Assembly: GCA_944323995.1 (NCBI GenBank)
Contig: CALUUN010000034.1
Span: 1-64,000 of the forward strand
Direction: 5' to 3'
Length of the DNA stretch: 64,000 nucleotides
Source: Candidatus Gastranaerophilales bacterium
Lineage (GTDB): Bacteria; Cyanobacteriota; Vampirovibrionia; Gastranaerophilales; Gastranaerophilaceae
In this document: one piece after another, positions 1 through 10,198 of the stretch
How the letters are laid out: each line of letters begins with the position of its first letter
How positions within the stretch are numbered: the first letter of the stretch is position 1
The notes under the pieces: model-generated
Databases searched by the model: none
The model's input: the letters and a program-made list of their open reading frames with translations, nothing else
Told to the model about the DNA's origin: nothing
Position numbers and translations under genes: made by a program

Positions 1-2043
1 TTAGTATGTACAAATTTGGGTTTCATATTCCAAATACTCCTTAGATTTCTTATAGCTTGCAAGCCAAGCTCTATCCTCATTACAAGTGCACCCATATTCC
101 AGCAGATATTCATATTTTTCTCTGCTAGTTCTAAATAATGGTTTAACTTTTGGATTATACTTTTGAGGTTTTTCTTTTGTTTTCTTAATTTTTGAAGATA
201 CTACTGCGGTATGTACTTCTTCTTTTCCTTCTGCATGTTTACTCTCAATAAGGTTGCACGTAGCCTTTTCGCCACTCTGGTCATAATCCTCAATATCACA
301 CTTTAAAATTTCTAAATCTTCAATATTCAAAAACTCCTTGCAGGCTTTTATTGTCTTGTTTTTAAGCTGTTTTTGCTTTTGTATTTTTTGCTTGTAATCT
401 TCTATGTCTTCTATTTCACCTGTATAATGAGCTAATGGGTGTGTTAAAGTAATTCTATCCGCTCGGCACAAAAATTTACCTGACATCGTATAAATATTGA
501 TATAGCTTAAATCAAAAAGACTGTATTTTATTATTACTTTTTGTCTTATTCCGTACAAAGCATCATTAAAATACCAACTGTTTAAAAATCGTATTCCCTG
601 ACTTGAAATTGTTTTTATTTCTTGAGCTAACATCAAATCATCTAACTCGTTGTCATTTATTTTATCTTTATTAACACCGTTAAACATTTCTTGAATCGTT
701 TTTGATTTATCATTTGGGCAAGGCAAAGAATTTTTATACAAAAGCCAACTATTTATCATTTGAATTGTTTGTTGAATTGTAGGGATAAATTCTGTATGAA
801 TTGCACAATGAAATTTCTCATTCCTTTTTAGTCTTGCAGGCTTATTTTCTATACTTCTTCCAATGTAGCTTGGTAACAGCTTTTCAAAACTTTCCTGCAT
901 TTCAAGAAAGAACCTTTCAATAACTTTAGTCCTTGCATTATATGGATTTGCAAAAATTGTTGTTATTCCAAGTTTTTCATAAATTCCTTTTAAACCAATT
1001 TCATTAAAATTTGCACTACCTAGGAAATATTTACCCCTGAAGGCTCTGCCATTGTCTAAATAAACAAATTTTGGTATTTTACCTAAATTTAAAATTGCGT
1101 TGCGAAGTGCTGAAGCAATATTTTGAGTATTCTCTTCAAGCATAATTTCATAACCTACTAATGCAGTTGATTTCCAATCTAGAAAACCGATTAAAGTCGC
1201 TCTACAAGGTTTGCCCGTAAAAGGATTAATTACTTGAAAATTTAATCGTTTACCGTCAGCTACCAAAACTTCTCCGACTTCTATTTTTGAAATATCTCTT
1301 TTAATATGCGGAATAACATCTTCTTTTAACGCTTTTTCACCATCCCTTAAAAGAGTCCATTTATCAAAATAATTTGATTTATACCAATTAGCAAATTTTC
1401 TGAATGTTGAAGGAGAAGGGATATATTCCGCACTCTGAGTTTTTAGAACGTACTGAGTTAAAGATATTGCTTTTCCGATACTGAATTTATTTGGGTGCAG
1501 AAGCAGCTTCATAAATATCTTTTTTTCATAATCCGTTAAACAGGTTCTTGAATAATCTTCATAATGATAGTTTGGAATTAAAAGTTCATAATTATTACTA
1601 TTTCCTAAAATTCGTTTCCATCGCTGAAGTGTGCCTATTGAAACACTTCCGAGTTTTGCATAAATCTCCGGATACAAAACTTGTGCGTTGTATGCACCTA
1701 AAAAATCTGTATCAAACCGCGTTTTATTCTGCTGATATCTGCGTTCGTTTTTCCATATATGTATTAAATCCAATCCTGCAAGTGCAATAACTTTTGCTTT
1801 ATTGGGTTTGTGAAAATCTATAGGTGCCGGAAGTTGTTTAACTTCATAAGTCGGGACAATTTTTGAGTAATACTTTTCCTGAAGCTCCGATTCAATGCTT
1901 GATAGCAGAATCTCAAAACTTTTTCCGCCTTTAACTGTAATTTCTCTGGTAATGTATTTTTCCTTTGATAACCGAATAGCACGGGTACTCACACCTTTTA
2001 GTTCTGCTAATTCTTTGATTGTAATGTATTTTTCATTATCCAT
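1..2043 (-). CDS. Mu-like phage transposase (MuA family, DDE recombinase)
   Basis: This 680-residue protein would cut and join prophage ends during Mu-type replicative transposition. An N-terminal MerR/Mu-like DNA-binding segment (about residues 5-60) is followed by an rve-type integrase core. The presumed catalytic triad is D263 (in VADGK), D330 (in YLDNGRAF) and E376 (in VIERFFLE). A basic, lysine-rich tail follows, as in MuA. The length is close to MuA (about 660). The stop codon lies on the first three bases, so the gene is complete and the MuB-like partner would lie outside the window to the left. It is divergent from a small XRE-type gene, the same arrangement as the Mu repressor and early operon. 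Family is confident; activity is inferred. Confidence 0.93.
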   Translation of the reverse strand: MDNEKYITIKELAELKGVSTRAIRLSKEKYITREITVKGGKSFEILLSSIESELQEKYYSKIVPTYEVKQLPAPIDFHKPNKAKVIALAGLDLIHIWKNERRYQQNKTRFDTDFLGAYNAQVLYPEIYAKLGSVSIGTLQRWKRILGNSNNYELLIPNYHYEDYSRTCLTDYEKKIFMKLLLHPNKFSIGKAISLTQYVLKTQSAEYIPSPSTFRKFANWYKSNYFDKWTLLRDGEKALKEDVIPHIKRDISKIEVGEVLVADGKRLNFQVINPFTGKPCRATLIGFLDWKSTALVGYEIMLEENTQNIASALRNAILNLGKIPKFVYLDNGRAFRGKYFLGSANFNEIGLKGIYEKLGITTIFANPYNARTKVIERFFLEMQESFEKLLPSYIGRSIENKPARLKRNEKFHCAIHTEFIPTIQQTIQMINSWLLYKNSLPCPNDKSKTIQEMFNGVNKDKINDNELDDLMLAQEIKTISSQGIRFLNSWYFNDALYGIRQKVIIKYSLFDLSYINIYTMSGKFLCRADRITLTHPLAHYTGEIEDIEDYKQKIQKQKQLKNKTIKACKEFLNIEDLEILKCDIEDYDQSGEKATCNLIESKHAEGKEEVHTAVVSSKIKKTKEKPQKYNPKVKPLFRTSREKYEYLLEYGCTCNEDRAWLASYKKSKEYLEYETQICTY

Positions 2044-2268
2044 ACCACCATTAATGACTCTGAACTCGGAAGAATGGAACTGTTTCCGACTAACTTTGTA
2101 TCATTTCGACACAGCGCGTGTGAGCAGAGGGTGAAAACCGTAAGGTGCACCCGTTTAACGCGAACGAAGCAAGAATAGTTGGAAGTAAATCTGGACTTGA
2201 TGTTTCTGCAAAACGAGTTAAAATGTGTGTACCCCAACACATACCCCAACTAATTTTAAGGAGTTTTT
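2044..2268. promoter_or_regulatory. Divergent control region of the Mu-like early operon
   Basis: This 225-base gap separates the transposase from the divergent regulator. A nested inverted repeat pairs CGCGT near 2119 with ACGCG near 2157, enclosing GGGTG/CACCC. Just before the regulator's ribosome site, TACCCCAAC occurs twice at 2230-2238 and 2242-2250, a 12-base period. Flanking TGTGT and ACACA give partial dyad symmetry. By analogy with Mu, these are candidate operators for the repressor. No gene is visible in the gap. Confidence 0.45.
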
Positions 2269-2544
2269 ATGCGTAAAGAATTAAGAAAACAGATTGAATT
2301 ACTTGAACAAAAAATGTCAAAGAGCCCAAATAATATGAAAAATGGCGGTAGTCATTTTCTGTATCGCAGAGAAAGAATGATACGTTTTAAAATGTTACAG
2401 AAAAATATGCCACAAAAAATGCTAGCAAAAAGGTTAAATTTGACTGAAAGCTATATCTCAAAACTAATTACCGGGGAAAGATACAGCCAAGAGTTTGAAA
2501 TTTTTATTACTAAACATCTTGAAATAAATTATTGTTTTATATGA
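2269..2544 (+). CDS. XRE-like helix-turn-helix regulator, candidate Mu-like repressor
   Basis: A 91-residue basic protein with an HTH of the Cro/C1 type at about residues 45-75 (QKMLAKRLNLTESYISKLITG pattern). The N-terminal 30 residues look helical and charged. TTTTAAGGAG sits just ahead of the ATG as the ribosome-binding site. Its position, divergent from the transposase, is that of the Mu c repressor, so control of lysogeny is the simplest reading. It could equally be a small Cro/Ner-type protein. No similarity to Mu c itself is claimed. Confidence 0.6.
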   Translation: MRKELRKQIELLEQKMSKSPNNMKNGGSHFLYRRERMIRFKMLQKNMPQKMLAKRLNLTESYISKLITGERYSQEFEIFITKHLEINYCFI

Positions 2545-2579
2545 ATAATAATTTAATAGGTTGCGTAATTTAATAAAAT

Positions 2580-2846
2580 TTATTTCTTGTTATTTTCACT
2601 ATTATAAGATTCAACTATTTTGTATATATTTTCTAAAAAATCAGTAGCATCCTTACCATTTTTTAGTTGTTCTTTTTTCAAATTATACTCATTATTTATT
2701 CTTTGTATAATATAATTTTTATAATCAGGACTTATCCAAGGATTTTGCATAACTTGTTGTATTGCTTGATTATATTGAAAATCAGTTGAATAATCTAAAC
2801 CGCTAAATAAAGCTTTAAAAAAATTAAAAATATCTTTATCTTGCAT
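2580..2846 (-). CDS. Small hypothetical protein
   Basis: An acidic, soluble 88-residue protein rich in Asn, Tyr and Lys, with no signal peptide or membrane segment. I do not recognise a family. A clean AAAGGAG five bases before the ATG at 2846 makes this start better than the in-frame GTG two codons upstream. It lies immediately downstream, on the same strand, of the secreted YDKYG-repeat gene, with 15 bases between them, so the two are probably co-transcribed. It could be a partner of that protein, but nothing in the sequence says so. Confidence 0.5.
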   Translation of the reverse strand: MQDKDIFNFFKALFSGLDYSTDFQYNQAIQQVMQNPWISPDYKNYIIQRINNEYNLKKEQLKNGKDATDFLENIYKIVESYNSENNKK

Positions 2847-2861
2847 ATACACTCCTTTTTT

Positions 2862-3272
2862 TTACTTGTAGCTTCCGACTTTTCTGCCGTATTTGTCGTA
2901 TTCTGTAATTCTACCTGATGAGTCTTTTTTGAATGAACCTACTTTTTGACCGTATTTATTGTATTTTGTTGTTACACCGTTAGAGTTTGTTTTGTAACTC
3001 CCAGTTTTCTGACCGTATTTGTCGTAGGAATTATACCCGGATGAAGTCTTTTTGAAGCTTCCTGTCTTTTGTCTATATTTGTCATATTTATTATACCCAG
3101 AGTAAGTTTCTTTATACGAGCCAGTTTTAGAACCGTATCTGTCATAAGAATTGTAGCCTGAAGTTGTTTGCCTGTAAGAACCTGTCTTTTGACCATACCT
3201 ATCATAGGACGTAACTGCAAAAGCAATATTTGCAGAGAACAACATTAATAATAAAACTAAGAATTTTTTCAC
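2862..3272 (-). CDS. Secreted protein of six YDKYGQKTGSYK-type repeats
   Basis: A 136-residue protein with a classical signal peptide (MKKFLVLLLMLFSANIAFA, cleavage near residue 19). The mature part is almost entirely six tandem copies of a roughly 20-residue unit with consensus YDKYGxKxGSYK plus a Ser/Thr/Gly-rich linker. The units are basic and rich in Tyr and Gly, suggesting an extracellular or surface-binding repeat. The start is GTG, with AAGAGA about nine bases upstream. The repeats are also visible at DNA level, which allows copy-number change by recombination. Function unknown; an adhesive or wall/DNA-binding role is only a guess. Confidence 0.7.
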   Translation of the reverse strand: MKKFLVLLLMLFSANIAFAVTSYDRYGQKTGSYRQTTSGYNSYDRYGSKTGSYKETYSGYNKYDKYRQKTGSFKKTSSGYNSYDKYGQKTGSYKTNSNGVTTKYNKYGQKVGSFKKDSSGRITEYDKYGRKVGSYK

Positions 3273-3387
3273 ATTTATATCTCTTCAACTATTTTAGCAC
3301 TACTATTTATTTTATTTAAAAACTATTGTTGCAAAAATAGAATTTTCTATTTTTATGCTATCATAAAAATAGCTCTGGAGGTTCTTA

Positions 3388-6300
3388 ATGGCTTGTAACA
3401 GTACAGATACTAGGTTTTTTACAAATTCTGATGGTTCTAATTTGTATGAACGTTTTAATCATACGCTGAAAAATGCTCAGTATTTTGATGCTCTGGTGGG
3501 TTATTTTCGTACAAGCGGTTTTCATAGATTATATAAATCTTTTGATAAAGTCGAAAAAATAAGAATATTAGTTGGAATCAATGTTGACAGGCAAGTTTTT
3601 GATGCTATTGAAACTATCAGACAGCAAAAACTGGATTTTAATTCTCAAATTAAAATAAAAGAACAATTTAAGGAAGAAATAAAAAGAGAATTTGAAAATT
3701 CTGAAGATACAGAAAACGTTGATTTTGGTATAAAAAAATTTAAAGAGCTTTTGCAAGCTGGGAAATTAGAACTTAGGGCTTGTCGTGAAAAAAATATCCA
3801 TGCAAAAGTGTATATTACAAGATATAATGAGGATATGCCAATATATGGTTCTGTAATAACAGGTTCAAGCAATTTTACTGAAAATGGATTAAATGCTCAG
3901 TATGAATTTAATGTAGAGTTAAAGGATACTCCTGATGTAAAATATGCCTTAGAGAGATTTGAAGAATTATGGGAAAAAGCCATCCCAATATCAGATGATT
4001 ATATTGATGCAATTGAAACTAAAACTTGGCTAAATGAAAAAATAACACCGTATGAAATTTATTTGAAATTTTTATACGAATATTTTTATGACGAAATTAA
4101 TATAGAGAACATTTTTACAAAGGATGATTTGCCGGATAACTACTTGAAACTTGATTATCAAGTAAATGCAATCGCAAAGATTGACAAAATTGTGAAAGAA
4201 TATAATGGTGTATTTATTTCAGACGTTGTTGGTTTAGGTAAAACTTATATTGCAGCTATGTATGCTAAAATTTTAACAGGAAAAATTTTAGTTATAGCAC
4301 CTCCTCCAATTATTCCAAACTGGATAGGTGCATTTAAAGATTTTGACATAAAATCTAAGAATTATGATATTGAATCAAGCGGAATGTTGCAAAAAATTGC
4401 CAATAGAATTGAGAAAGCAGATTCTTGTGGTGAAAAGTTATATGACTATATCTTCATAGATGAAGCTCACCGATTTAGAAATGGAAATAATACTCAATAT
4501 GATTTAATAAAAAGAATTTGCCTAAATAAAAAAGTTATTTTAATAAGTGCTACTCCTTTGAATAACACATTTTTTGACTTTTACCATTTGATATCACTAT
4601 TCCAAAATCCTGTTGATAGTGATATTCCGGGCTTACCAAATTTAGAAGCATTTTTTGCGAATAGACGAAATGAAATTAAAACTATAGAAAAGCAATGTGG
4701 TGGTAAAGATTCTCCTGAATATATAAATGCCGTAAAAAGAGTTTCTCAAGAAGTTAGAGATAAAATTCTTAAATATTTAATGATAAGAAGAACCAGAACA
4801 GACATAAAGAAATATTTTCAAAAGGATATAAAGAAACAAGGTTTATTTTTCCCTGAAGTTCAAACCCCAGAAAGGCTTGTTTACGAATTTGATACACATA
4901 CAAATGAAGTGTTTGAAAAAACGATAAAAACAATTGGAACTAAAGATACACCAAAAAATGAAAAATTAACATATGCAAGATATGCTCCAAAAACATATTT
5001 AATAAATAAACAATTAACGGCTTTTGAAGAAACTCAACAAAGAAACAATGTGGGCTTTATGAAAAGCCGTTTGGTAAAAAGACTTGAAAGTTCCAAATAT
5101 GCATTTGAAATGACATTAAAACGTTCAATCAAGTCTCATGAAAAAATGATTAAAATGTATGAAACGGGCTCAGTCTATATTAGCAAAGATATCAACGTTT
5201 TGGACTATATTGATGATGATACAAAAACAATAGAAGATTTATTGGAAAAAGGCAAAGAAAAAGAACTTGAGATATTTTCTTCAGCTGATTTCAGCGAAGA
5301 TTTTATAAAAAATATTAAACAAGATTTATCTTTATTAAAAGTATTATTATCCGAATGGCAATCAATAAAGCACGATTATAAACAAGAAGAATTTATAAGT
5401 CAGCTGCATTCTAATAAATTATTAAAAGATAAAAAAATAGTAATTTTTACAGAATCCGCAGAAACTGCTGCAAACATATATAGTATTCTAAAAGATGAAT
5501 ACGGAGATTCTGTACTATATTATTCTTCAGGGCAAAAAGATGAATTAAAAGATGTTATAAAATATAACTATGATCCAAATCAAAAAGAATATGAACAAGA
5601 AGATAAAATTAAATTATTAATAACAACCGATGTATTGGCAGAAGGTATAAACCTGCATCGTTCAAATATTATAGTAAATTATGACTTACCTTGGAATCCA
5701 ACCAGAGTCCTGCAAAGAGTAGGGCGTGTTAACCGTGTTGGGACGAAACACGACAAGGTCTATATTTTTAACTTTTTCCCAACATCAGAAACCGATAAAC
5801 AATTGGGACTTGAAAATAGTATTATTGCAAAAATTCAAGCCTTTCATAATGCTTTAGGTGAAGATGCAAAATATTTAAGCGAAGAGGAAGAAGTTGAATC
5901 ATATAATTTAAGAGGGGAACAGTTATACAGGACTCTAAAATCCAAAGAAACATTTAATGAAGATGATGAAGAAAGCCCAGAGTTAAAATATATTTCTATA
6001 TTAAGAAATATAAGAGATAAAAAAACTGACTTGTATGCAAAAATAGCTGAACTTCCCAAGAAAATAAGAACTGCAAAAGATTATGATGATATTTCTTCTG
6101 ATTCCTTAATTACCTTCTTTAGAAAAGGTAAATTACGCAAATTCTGTATTACAAAGGGAGATGCGTCTGTTGAAATACCTTTTGATGAGGCTGTTAAATA
6201 TTTTGAATGCGAACCTAATGAAAAAATGAAACAACTTCCAAACAGATATTTTGATTTTCTTGCTAAAAACAAAGAATTATTTGGGCAGCCTATTGATACT

Positions 6301-6633
6301 GAGCCGATGATGGTAAGAAAGGGTCGCTCTAAAATGGACAAAATAGTTAAAGATTTAAAGGGGCTTTTAAATTGTCCAAAATATACACAAGATGAAAAAG
6401 TTTATTTGCAGACTGTAATCAATGCATTTGGAAACAGAAAAATTGCAGATGCAATAGCTAAAAAGTTAAATAATTTCTTTGAAAATGAATTTGACGATAT
6501 TAAATTACTAGCAGGCATAAAATCAATTGTTCCTGATATCTATTTATATCAAGATGAGAAAAATAAGTCCGAAAAAACTTCTCAAAAAAGAGAGATTGTG
6601 TTGTCCGAATTTTTATATAAAAAAGGAGAGTAA
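3388..6633 (+). CDS. PLD-nuclease/SNF2 helicase fusion, defence-like
   Basis: A 1081-residue protein. Residues about 20-200 form a phospholipase-D-like nuclease domain with HAK at 138-140 and GSSN at 159-162; the canonical HKD aspartate is not obvious, so it is a single, degenerate HKD half-site. A superfamily 2 SNF2-type helicase follows: GLGKT at 282-286, DEAH at 358-361, SATPLNN (motif III), and a C-terminal RecA lobe ending in QRVGRVNR (motif VI). It would translocate on DNA and couple ATP use to end-processing. GGAGG precedes the ATG. Its stop overlaps the next start (TAATG), indicating translational coupling with the methylase. Such pairs are known from defence islands; I cannot assign a named system. 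Confidence 0.85.
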   Translation: MACNSTDTRFFTNSDGSNLYERFNHTLKNAQYFDALVGYFRTSGFHRLYKSFDKVEKIRILVGINVDRQVFDAIETIRQQKLDFNSQIKIKEQFKEEIKREFENSEDTENVDFGIKKFKELLQAGKLELRACREKNIHAKVYITRYNEDMPIYGSVITGSSNFTENGLNAQYEFNVELKDTPDVKYALERFEELWEKAIPISDDYIDAIETKTWLNEKITPYEIYLKFLYEYFYDEINIENIFTKDDLPDNYLKLDYQVNAIAKIDKIVKEYNGVFISDVVGLGKTYIAAMYAKILTGKILVIAPPPIIPNWIGAFKDFDIKSKNYDIESSGMLQKIANRIEKADSCGEKLYDYIFIDEAHRFRNGNNTQYDLIKRICLNKKVILISATPLNNTFFDFYHLISLFQNPVDSDIPGLPNLEAFFANRRNEIKTIEKQCGGKDSPEYINAVKRVSQEVRDKILKYLMIRRTRTDIKKYFQKDIKKQGLFFPEVQTPERLVYEFDTHTNEVFEKTIKTIGTKDTPKNEKLTYARYAPKTYLINKQLTAFEETQQRNNVGFMKSRLVKRLESSKYAFEMTLKRSIKSHEKMIKMYETGSVYISKDINVLDYIDDDTKTIEDLLEKGKEKELEIFSSADFSEDFIKNIKQDLSLLKVLLSEWQSIKHDYKQEEFISQLHSNKLLKDKKIVIFTESAETAANIYSILKDEYGDSVLYYSSGQKDELKDVIKYNYDPNQKEYEQEDKIKLLITTDVLAEGINLHRSNIIVNYDLPWNPTRVLQRVGRVNRVGTKHDKVYIFNFFPTSETDKQLGLENSIIAKIQAFHNALGEDAKYLSEEEEVESYNLRGEQLYRTLKSKETFNEDDEESPELKYISILRNIRDKKTDLYAKIAELPKKIRTAKDYDDISSDSLITFFRKGKLRKFCITKGDASVEIPFDEAVKYFECEPNEKMKQLPNRYFDFLAKNKELFGQPIDTEPMMVRKGRSKMDKIVKDLKGLLNCPKYTQDEKVYLQTVINAFGNRKIADAIAKKLNNFFENEFDDIKLLAGIKSIVPDIYLYQDEKNKSEKTSQKREIVLSEFLYKKGE

Positions 6634-9600
6634 TGGTAAACACTGTTAATGCAACTATTGTAAAGGATACTTTTAATAAAGAATATAATGAAGATGATTT
6701 TAAAATATTTATTTCAGAATTACTCCCAAATGCCAACTTGAGTTCTGAAATTGAACACAGAATTCAACTGCCACAAACTTATAATGATTTTATCAGAAGT
6801 GCAAAACGAATTGCAAAATATAACTACATTTCTCAAGAGTATAACGAGGAAAAAGTGCTTGATGTATTAGTTGTAAAACTCAAAAAAACAACTTCTATTG
6901 ATAGAGCAAGAACAGCACAACGTAATTTTATAGCGAGATATCTAAACGGGAGTAGAAGCTACCAAAAAGATGCAGCATTAGTTGCTTTTATATCAGAAGA
7001 TGAAAACGGTAATATCTCTCCTGACTGGCGTTTTTCATTAATCCAAATGAATTATGTGACAGAAATAATTGAGGATGCTAATGGCAAGAAAAAAAGAAAA
7101 ACTTCTGTAGAGCTAACTCCTGCAAAGAGATTTTCCTTTTTGGTAGGTGCAAATGAAGATACTCATACTGCACAAAAGCAATTTTTCACTTGCCTTGAAA
7201 AATCTTCAAAAGGCGAGCCAATTACAATCGAAGATTTGGTTCAGGCATTTGATATCGAAAAAGTTTCAAAAGAATTCTTTGATAAGTATAAAAATCTTTA
7301 TCTAAAACTTAAAGCTGAACTGCAAAAACTTAAAGATACCGATAAAGAAGTTTTCGAAGATTTTAATAAACATAATATAAATCTGGATGATTTTGCTAAA
7401 AAAACATTAGGGCAACTTGTATTTTTATACTTTATTCAAAAAAAAGGTTGGCTTGGTGTAAAAAAAGATGAAAACTGGGGACAGGGCGATAAGAAGTTTC
7501 TTAGAAATCTATTTAACAAAAAATATTGCGAATATAATAATTTCTTTAATGATGTCTTAGAACATTTATTCTATGAAGCATTGGCAACAGATAGAGGTGT
7601 CGGAGCTTGGTTTGACAAGCTAAATTGCAGAATACCTTTTTTAAATGGCGGTTTATTTGAACCGGTAAACGGATATGAATATGAAAGAACCAATTTAACA
7701 ATAGACAACAATCTATTTAAAGAAATATTTGATACTTTTGATTTATATAATTTTACGGTAAAGGAAGACGAGCCTTTAGAAAAAGAAGTTGCAATTGATC
7801 CTGAAATGCTTGGTAAAGTTTTTGAAAACTTACTTCCAGAAAACATTAGAAAAGGTAACGGTGCTTTTTATACTCCTCGAGAAATCGTTCACTATATGTG
7901 TCAAGAAAGCTTGATTAATTATCTATATAACAAGATTAACATTAAAGAGGAGCCTTTAACTACAGAAGAAAAAGAGAAACAGTTAAAACTTTTAAAAACA
8001 AAAAAAGAAAAAGAGCAGTTAAAATTAACTCAAGAAGTTTTAGAAGAAATAATTTCAAAAGATGACATCAATTATTTAATAAAAAAGGGTGATTCTACAT
8101 ATTCAAATAAAGATGTAAATGCCGAATTACCTGAATCTATTAAAAAGAATGCCAAAATAATAGATGATGCTTTAAATCATATCAAAGTTTGTGACCCTGC
8201 AATCGGATCAGGGGCTTTCCCTGTAGGAATGATGAATGAAATTGTAAGGGCTAGGGCAGCCTTGAACGATGTTTTAAATACTCCTGACAGACCAACTTAT
8301 GCACTAAAAAGAAATGCTATAGAAAATTCCATATATGGCGTAGATATAGACCCTGGAGCAGTCGAAATTGCAAAATTAAGGTTCTGGTTATCTTTGGTTG
8401 TAGATGAAGAGGATATTAAAAACATAAGACCACTACCTAACCTTGATTATAAAATAATGCAGGGTAACTCGCTAATTACGAGCTATGAAGGGATTGATTT
8501 TGATGAAATAGTTGCAAATCAGCCTACAGAAAAGCAACTTGATTTGTTTGCATCAAAAAGTGAAAAAATAACTGAAAAAATATCTCAAAAACAAAATGAA
8601 TTTTTAAAAACCCCATATGCGACAAAAAAAGGTGAAATAAAACAAGAAATAGAAGATTTAATTGTTGAACTTGTTAAAACAAAATTTGAAGAAAAAGCAG
8701 AAATAGAAGGCAAACCAAAAAATTTCTATGAAGAAAAAATTAGAAATTTTGCACAAAATAAAGAAAACAGAAATTTCTTCCCTTGGAAACTGTTTTTTGC
8801 AGATGCGTTTGAAAAAGGTGGCTTTGATGTTGTTATTGCAAATCCTCCATATTTAAAAGAGAGAGATCATCAAAAAGAATTTGAACCGGTAAATAATTCT
8901 ATATTTGGTCAAAAGTATCATCAAGGTAAAATGGATTTTTGGTATTACTTTTTACATAAAGCAATCGATATTGTTTCGGTAAGAAGTATTATTACCTTTA
9001 TAACTCCGAGATATTGGCTAAATAGTGCTGGAGCAAGAAAATTAATATTGAGAATTAAAGAGAACTTATCTTTTGTTGATTTAGTTGACATAGGGAAATT
9101 AAAAGTTTTTGCAGATGTAGCAGGTTATCATATGACAGCAACATATTGTAAAACAAAATATTTTAGTACATTTGCGTATCATAAGCTTGAAAATAGCGTT
9201 AAATACATCAATGCAGAAGATGATAATGTAAATAAAACAACTATTATGTTAAATAACAATAGTATATATTCTCAAAATTTCGAAATTATATTGAGTCATG
9301 AAGCACAAAAAGAATATCCTAATGCTCAACCATTGGGTACCTTGTATGAAGTTTCTCAAGGTGTTGTTGAATCTATTGATAAAATTAGTAAAAAACAAAA
9401 AACTTTAACATTAAGAAATGATATTTTTGTAGGCCAAGGGGTTTTTGTATTATCAGATACAGAAATTGAGGATTTACATTTATCAAGTAGTGAAAAAAAA
9501 TGTATAAAAAAGTATGCAGAATCTAATATATTCAAAAAATATTATACCAATAATAAACATTTAAAAAATTTAATATATTCAGATAAAAATATAAAAAATG

Positions 9601-10193
9601 AAATATCTAAAAATCCCGAATATTGTAATTTAAAAAGGCATTTAGATAACTTCGAAGAATTTATAACTTCTTCGAATGCACCATATGGTTTGCATAGGCC
9701 ACGAGATATTAAATTTTTTGAAAATCCTAAGATAATATTTAAAGGAATGTTTTCAACAAACGAATTCGTTTATGATGAATCAAATTTATATGTGGGAATG
9801 TCTTGTATATTAATAATAGAAAAAAATAATGTTGGTAATAATTTAAAATACTTACTAGGTATTTTAAATTCAAAATTTGCATTAAATTGGTTTTTTCAAA
9901 ATGGAAAAAAACGTGGAGGTGGGGTTGATATAGGAGTTGACAAGCTAAGAACATTTCCTGTTATAAATACTTCCAATCAAGGAAAAATCCAAAAAATTGT
10001 AGACGAAATTATACAATTAACAAATTCTAAAGACTATATTAGCAATAATCAAAAGCAACAGGCTGTCAAAGAATATGAAAATCAAATAGATATTTTGGTT
10101 TATAAACTCTACGATCTTACGTATGACGAAGTCTTAGTAATTGATAAAGATTTTTCCCTATCAGAAGAACAATACAATAATTATAATATATAG
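6633..10193 (+). CDS. Eco57I-type N6-adenine DNA methylase, large single-chain
   Basis: A 1186-residue class I SAM-dependent DNA methyltransferase. Motif I is DPAIGSGAF at about 521-529 (SAM binding) and motif IV is NPPY at 737-740, the N6-adenine catalytic motif. NGAFYTPREIVHYM before motif I is typical of Eco57I/PglX-like enzymes. The C-terminal 350 residues should carry target recognition. The N-terminal 250 residues are not a recognisable restriction nuclease to me, so cleavage may depend on the upstream helicase/PLD partner. Translation is coupled to that gene (TAATG overlap with AAAAGGAGAG before it). Self-marking of host DNA within a restriction or exclusion system is the likely job. 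Confidence 0.88.
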   Translation: MVNTVNATIVKDTFNKEYNEDDFKIFISELLPNANLSSEIEHRIQLPQTYNDFIRSAKRIAKYNYISQEYNEEKVLDVLVVKLKKTTSIDRARTAQRNFIARYLNGSRSYQKDAALVAFISEDENGNISPDWRFSLIQMNYVTEIIEDANGKKKRKTSVELTPAKRFSFLVGANEDTHTAQKQFFTCLEKSSKGEPITIEDLVQAFDIEKVSKEFFDKYKNLYLKLKAELQKLKDTDKEVFEDFNKHNINLDDFAKKTLGQLVFLYFIQKKGWLGVKKDENWGQGDKKFLRNLFNKKYCEYNNFFNDVLEHLFYEALATDRGVGAWFDKLNCRIPFLNGGLFEPVNGYEYERTNLTIDNNLFKEIFDTFDLYNFTVKEDEPLEKEVAIDPEMLGKVFENLLPENIRKGNGAFYTPREIVHYMCQESLINYLYNKINIKEEPLTTEEKEKQLKLLKTKKEKEQLKLTQEVLEEIISKDDINYLIKKGDSTYSNKDVNAELPESIKKNAKIIDDALNHIKVCDPAIGSGAFPVGMMNEIVRARAALNDVLNTPDRPTYALKRNAIENSIYGVDIDPGAVEIAKLRFWLSLVVDEEDIKNIRPLPNLDYKIMQGNSLITSYEGIDFDEIVANQPTEKQLDLFASKSEKITEKISQKQNEFLKTPYATKKGEIKQEIEDLIVELVKTKFEEKAEIEGKPKNFYEEKIRNFAQNKENRNFFPWKLFFADAFEKGGFDVVIANPPYLKERDHQKEFEPVNNSIFGQKYHQGKMDFWYYFLHKAIDIVSVRSIITFITPRYWLNSAGARKLILRIKENLSFVDLVDIGKLKVFADVAGYHMTATYCKTKYFSTFAYHKLENSVKYINAEDDNVNKTTIMLNNNSIYSQNFEIILSHEAQKEYPNAQPLGTLYEVSQGVVESIDKISKKQKTLTLRNDIFVGQGVFVLSDTEIEDLHLSSSEKKCIKKYAESNIFKKYYTNNKHLKNLIYSDKNIKNEISKNPEYCNLKRHLDNFEEFITSSNAPYGLHRPRDIKFFENPKIIFKGMFSTNEFVYDESNLYVGMSCILIIEKNNVGNNLKYLLGILNSKFALNWFFQNGKKRGGGVDIGVDKLRTFPVINTSNQGKIQKIVDEIIQLTNSKDYISNNQKQQAVKEYENQIDILVYKLYDLTYDEVLVIDKDFSLSEEQYNNYNI

Positions 10194-10198
10194 GTATC

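Noticed and set aside
2862-3272. Regularly spaced repeats that could be taken for a CRISPR array
   Set aside because: The repeats stay in one reading frame, encode YDKYG units behind a signal peptide and are imperfect; spacers are not unique sequences.
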